From the NCBI GenBank assembly GCA_025362735.1, contig JANYFL010000036.1:23159-87158 (forward strand): a stretch of 64,000 bases of DNA. Direction: 5' to 3'. The notes under the pieces were generated by a model. It did not search any database and was not told the DNA's origin. It saw only the letters and a list, made by a program, of their open reading frames with translations. This DNA is from Betaproteobacteria bacterium. Lineage in GTDB: Bacteria; Pseudomonadota; Gammaproteobacteria; Burkholderiales; Burkholderiaceae_D. The first letter of the stretch is position 1, and every line of letters begins with the position of its first letter. Both the position numbers and the translations under genes were made by a program. Of this stretch, positions 63,888-64,000 are shown piece after piece.

Positions 63888-64000
63888 CCCCACCGCTGGG
63901 TGGTGGGAGTTAAAGTGGTTTTACGAAACACCATTAACTCAGGAGGCGGAGATGAAATATAGCGGAATTGACCTGCACTCGAACAACTGCGTGGTCGTCG
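63888..64000 (+). mobile_element. Left end of an IS110-family insertion sequence
   Basis: The non-coding leader before the transposase gene contains a short CCCACC...GGTGGG hairpin at about 63889-63906. A weaker inverted repeat (GTTAA/TTAAC arms, 63909-63938) follows, then a strong AGGAGG and the transposase ATG. IS110 elements lack classic terminal repeats, so the exact boundary is uncertain; the element continues outside the window. Confidence 0.6.
63952..64000 (+). CDS. IS110-family transposase, N-terminal fragment
   Basis: Only 16 codons are inside the window, reading MKYSGIDLHSNNCVVV. This is the typical start of IS110 (DEDD) transposases, in which the D of GIDLHS is the first catalytic aspartate. 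AGGAGG lies about seven bases upstream of the ATG at 63952. Confidence 0.85.
   Translation, partial: MKYSGIDLHSNNCVVV

Noticed and set aside
1..64000. CRISPR arrays, rRNA genes or an integrated prophage
   Set aside because: No regularly spaced direct repeats with spacers, no rRNA sequence and no phage structural genes were seen; only one tRNA is evident.

Overview
The window looks like a chromosomal segment of a betaproteobacterium, most likely of the order Burkholderiales. This is an inference from gene order and protein type. The run rpsO, pnp, NAD(P)H-quinone oxidoreductase, tpiA, secG, tRNA-Leu(GAG), nuoA-N is a familiar Burkholderiales arrangement, as is recJ transcribed towards prfB beside an RpfE-like gene and lolCD. 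The family or genus cannot be named from sequence alone. Most of the window is dense housekeeping DNA. It is broken by two accessory stretches and by many short palindromic intergenic repeats.

Layout: 1-7.8 kb holds the 5' two thirds of prfB (with its programmed frameshift), a frameshifted dctA, a DUF2721 membrane protein, recJ, an RpfE-like gene, and lolC/lolD for lipoprotein release. 7.8-10.2 kb is a small accessory patch: palindromic repeats, a VapBC-type toxin-antitoxin pair with a clear palindromic operator, an Mrr-type restriction endonuclease, and a large nested hairpin repeat. 10.2-17.3 kb carries a tannase-family esterase and a tightly packed MoxR / DUF58 / transglutaminase / MltB operon on the minus strand. 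17.5-24.2 kb carries a diguanylate cyclase, a histone-deacetylase-like amidohydrolase, etfBA with an acyl-CoA dehydrogenase, and a DUF481 outer-membrane protein. 24.6-32.2 kb carries a metallo-beta-lactamase-fold hydrolase, an unknown small protein, a DedA-rhodanese fusion, a carboxylesterase, a MITE-like element that abuts and terminates mog, darP, pmbA and a small membrane protein.

32.3-35.1 kb is rpsO-pnp with a promoter and two good terminators. 35.1-40.4 kb is the second accessory region: a three-gene operon encoding a lipoprotein, a secreted serine-hydrolase-like protein with two PKD domains and an Lcl (DUF1566) domain, and a second Lcl protein. It continues with small membrane proteins, a lipoprotein and an XRE regulator with a multi-half-site operator. 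40.4-58.1 kb is quinone oxidoreductase, tpiA, secG, tRNA-Leu and the complete 14-gene nuo operon for respiratory complex I. 58.1-64 kb holds a Nudix hydrolase, a glutathione S-transferase, a thioesterase, several small membrane or monooxygenase-type genes, a frameshifted cupin, a membrane acyltransferase and the 5' end of an IS110-family transposase.

Functionally, the core genes cover respiration (complex I, electron-transferring flavoprotein plus acyl-CoA dehydrogenase), RNA and translation (RF2, S15, PNPase, DarP), envelope maintenance (LolCD, MltB, DedA, SecG) and DNA repair (RecJ). The best candidates for something undescribed are the lipoprotein / hydrolase-PKD-Lcl / Lcl operon at 35.1-38.4 kb and the 271-bp TA-flanked MITE at 28.7-29.0 kb that supplies the stop codon of mog. 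The nested palindromic repeat at 9.87-10.04 kb is a third candidate.
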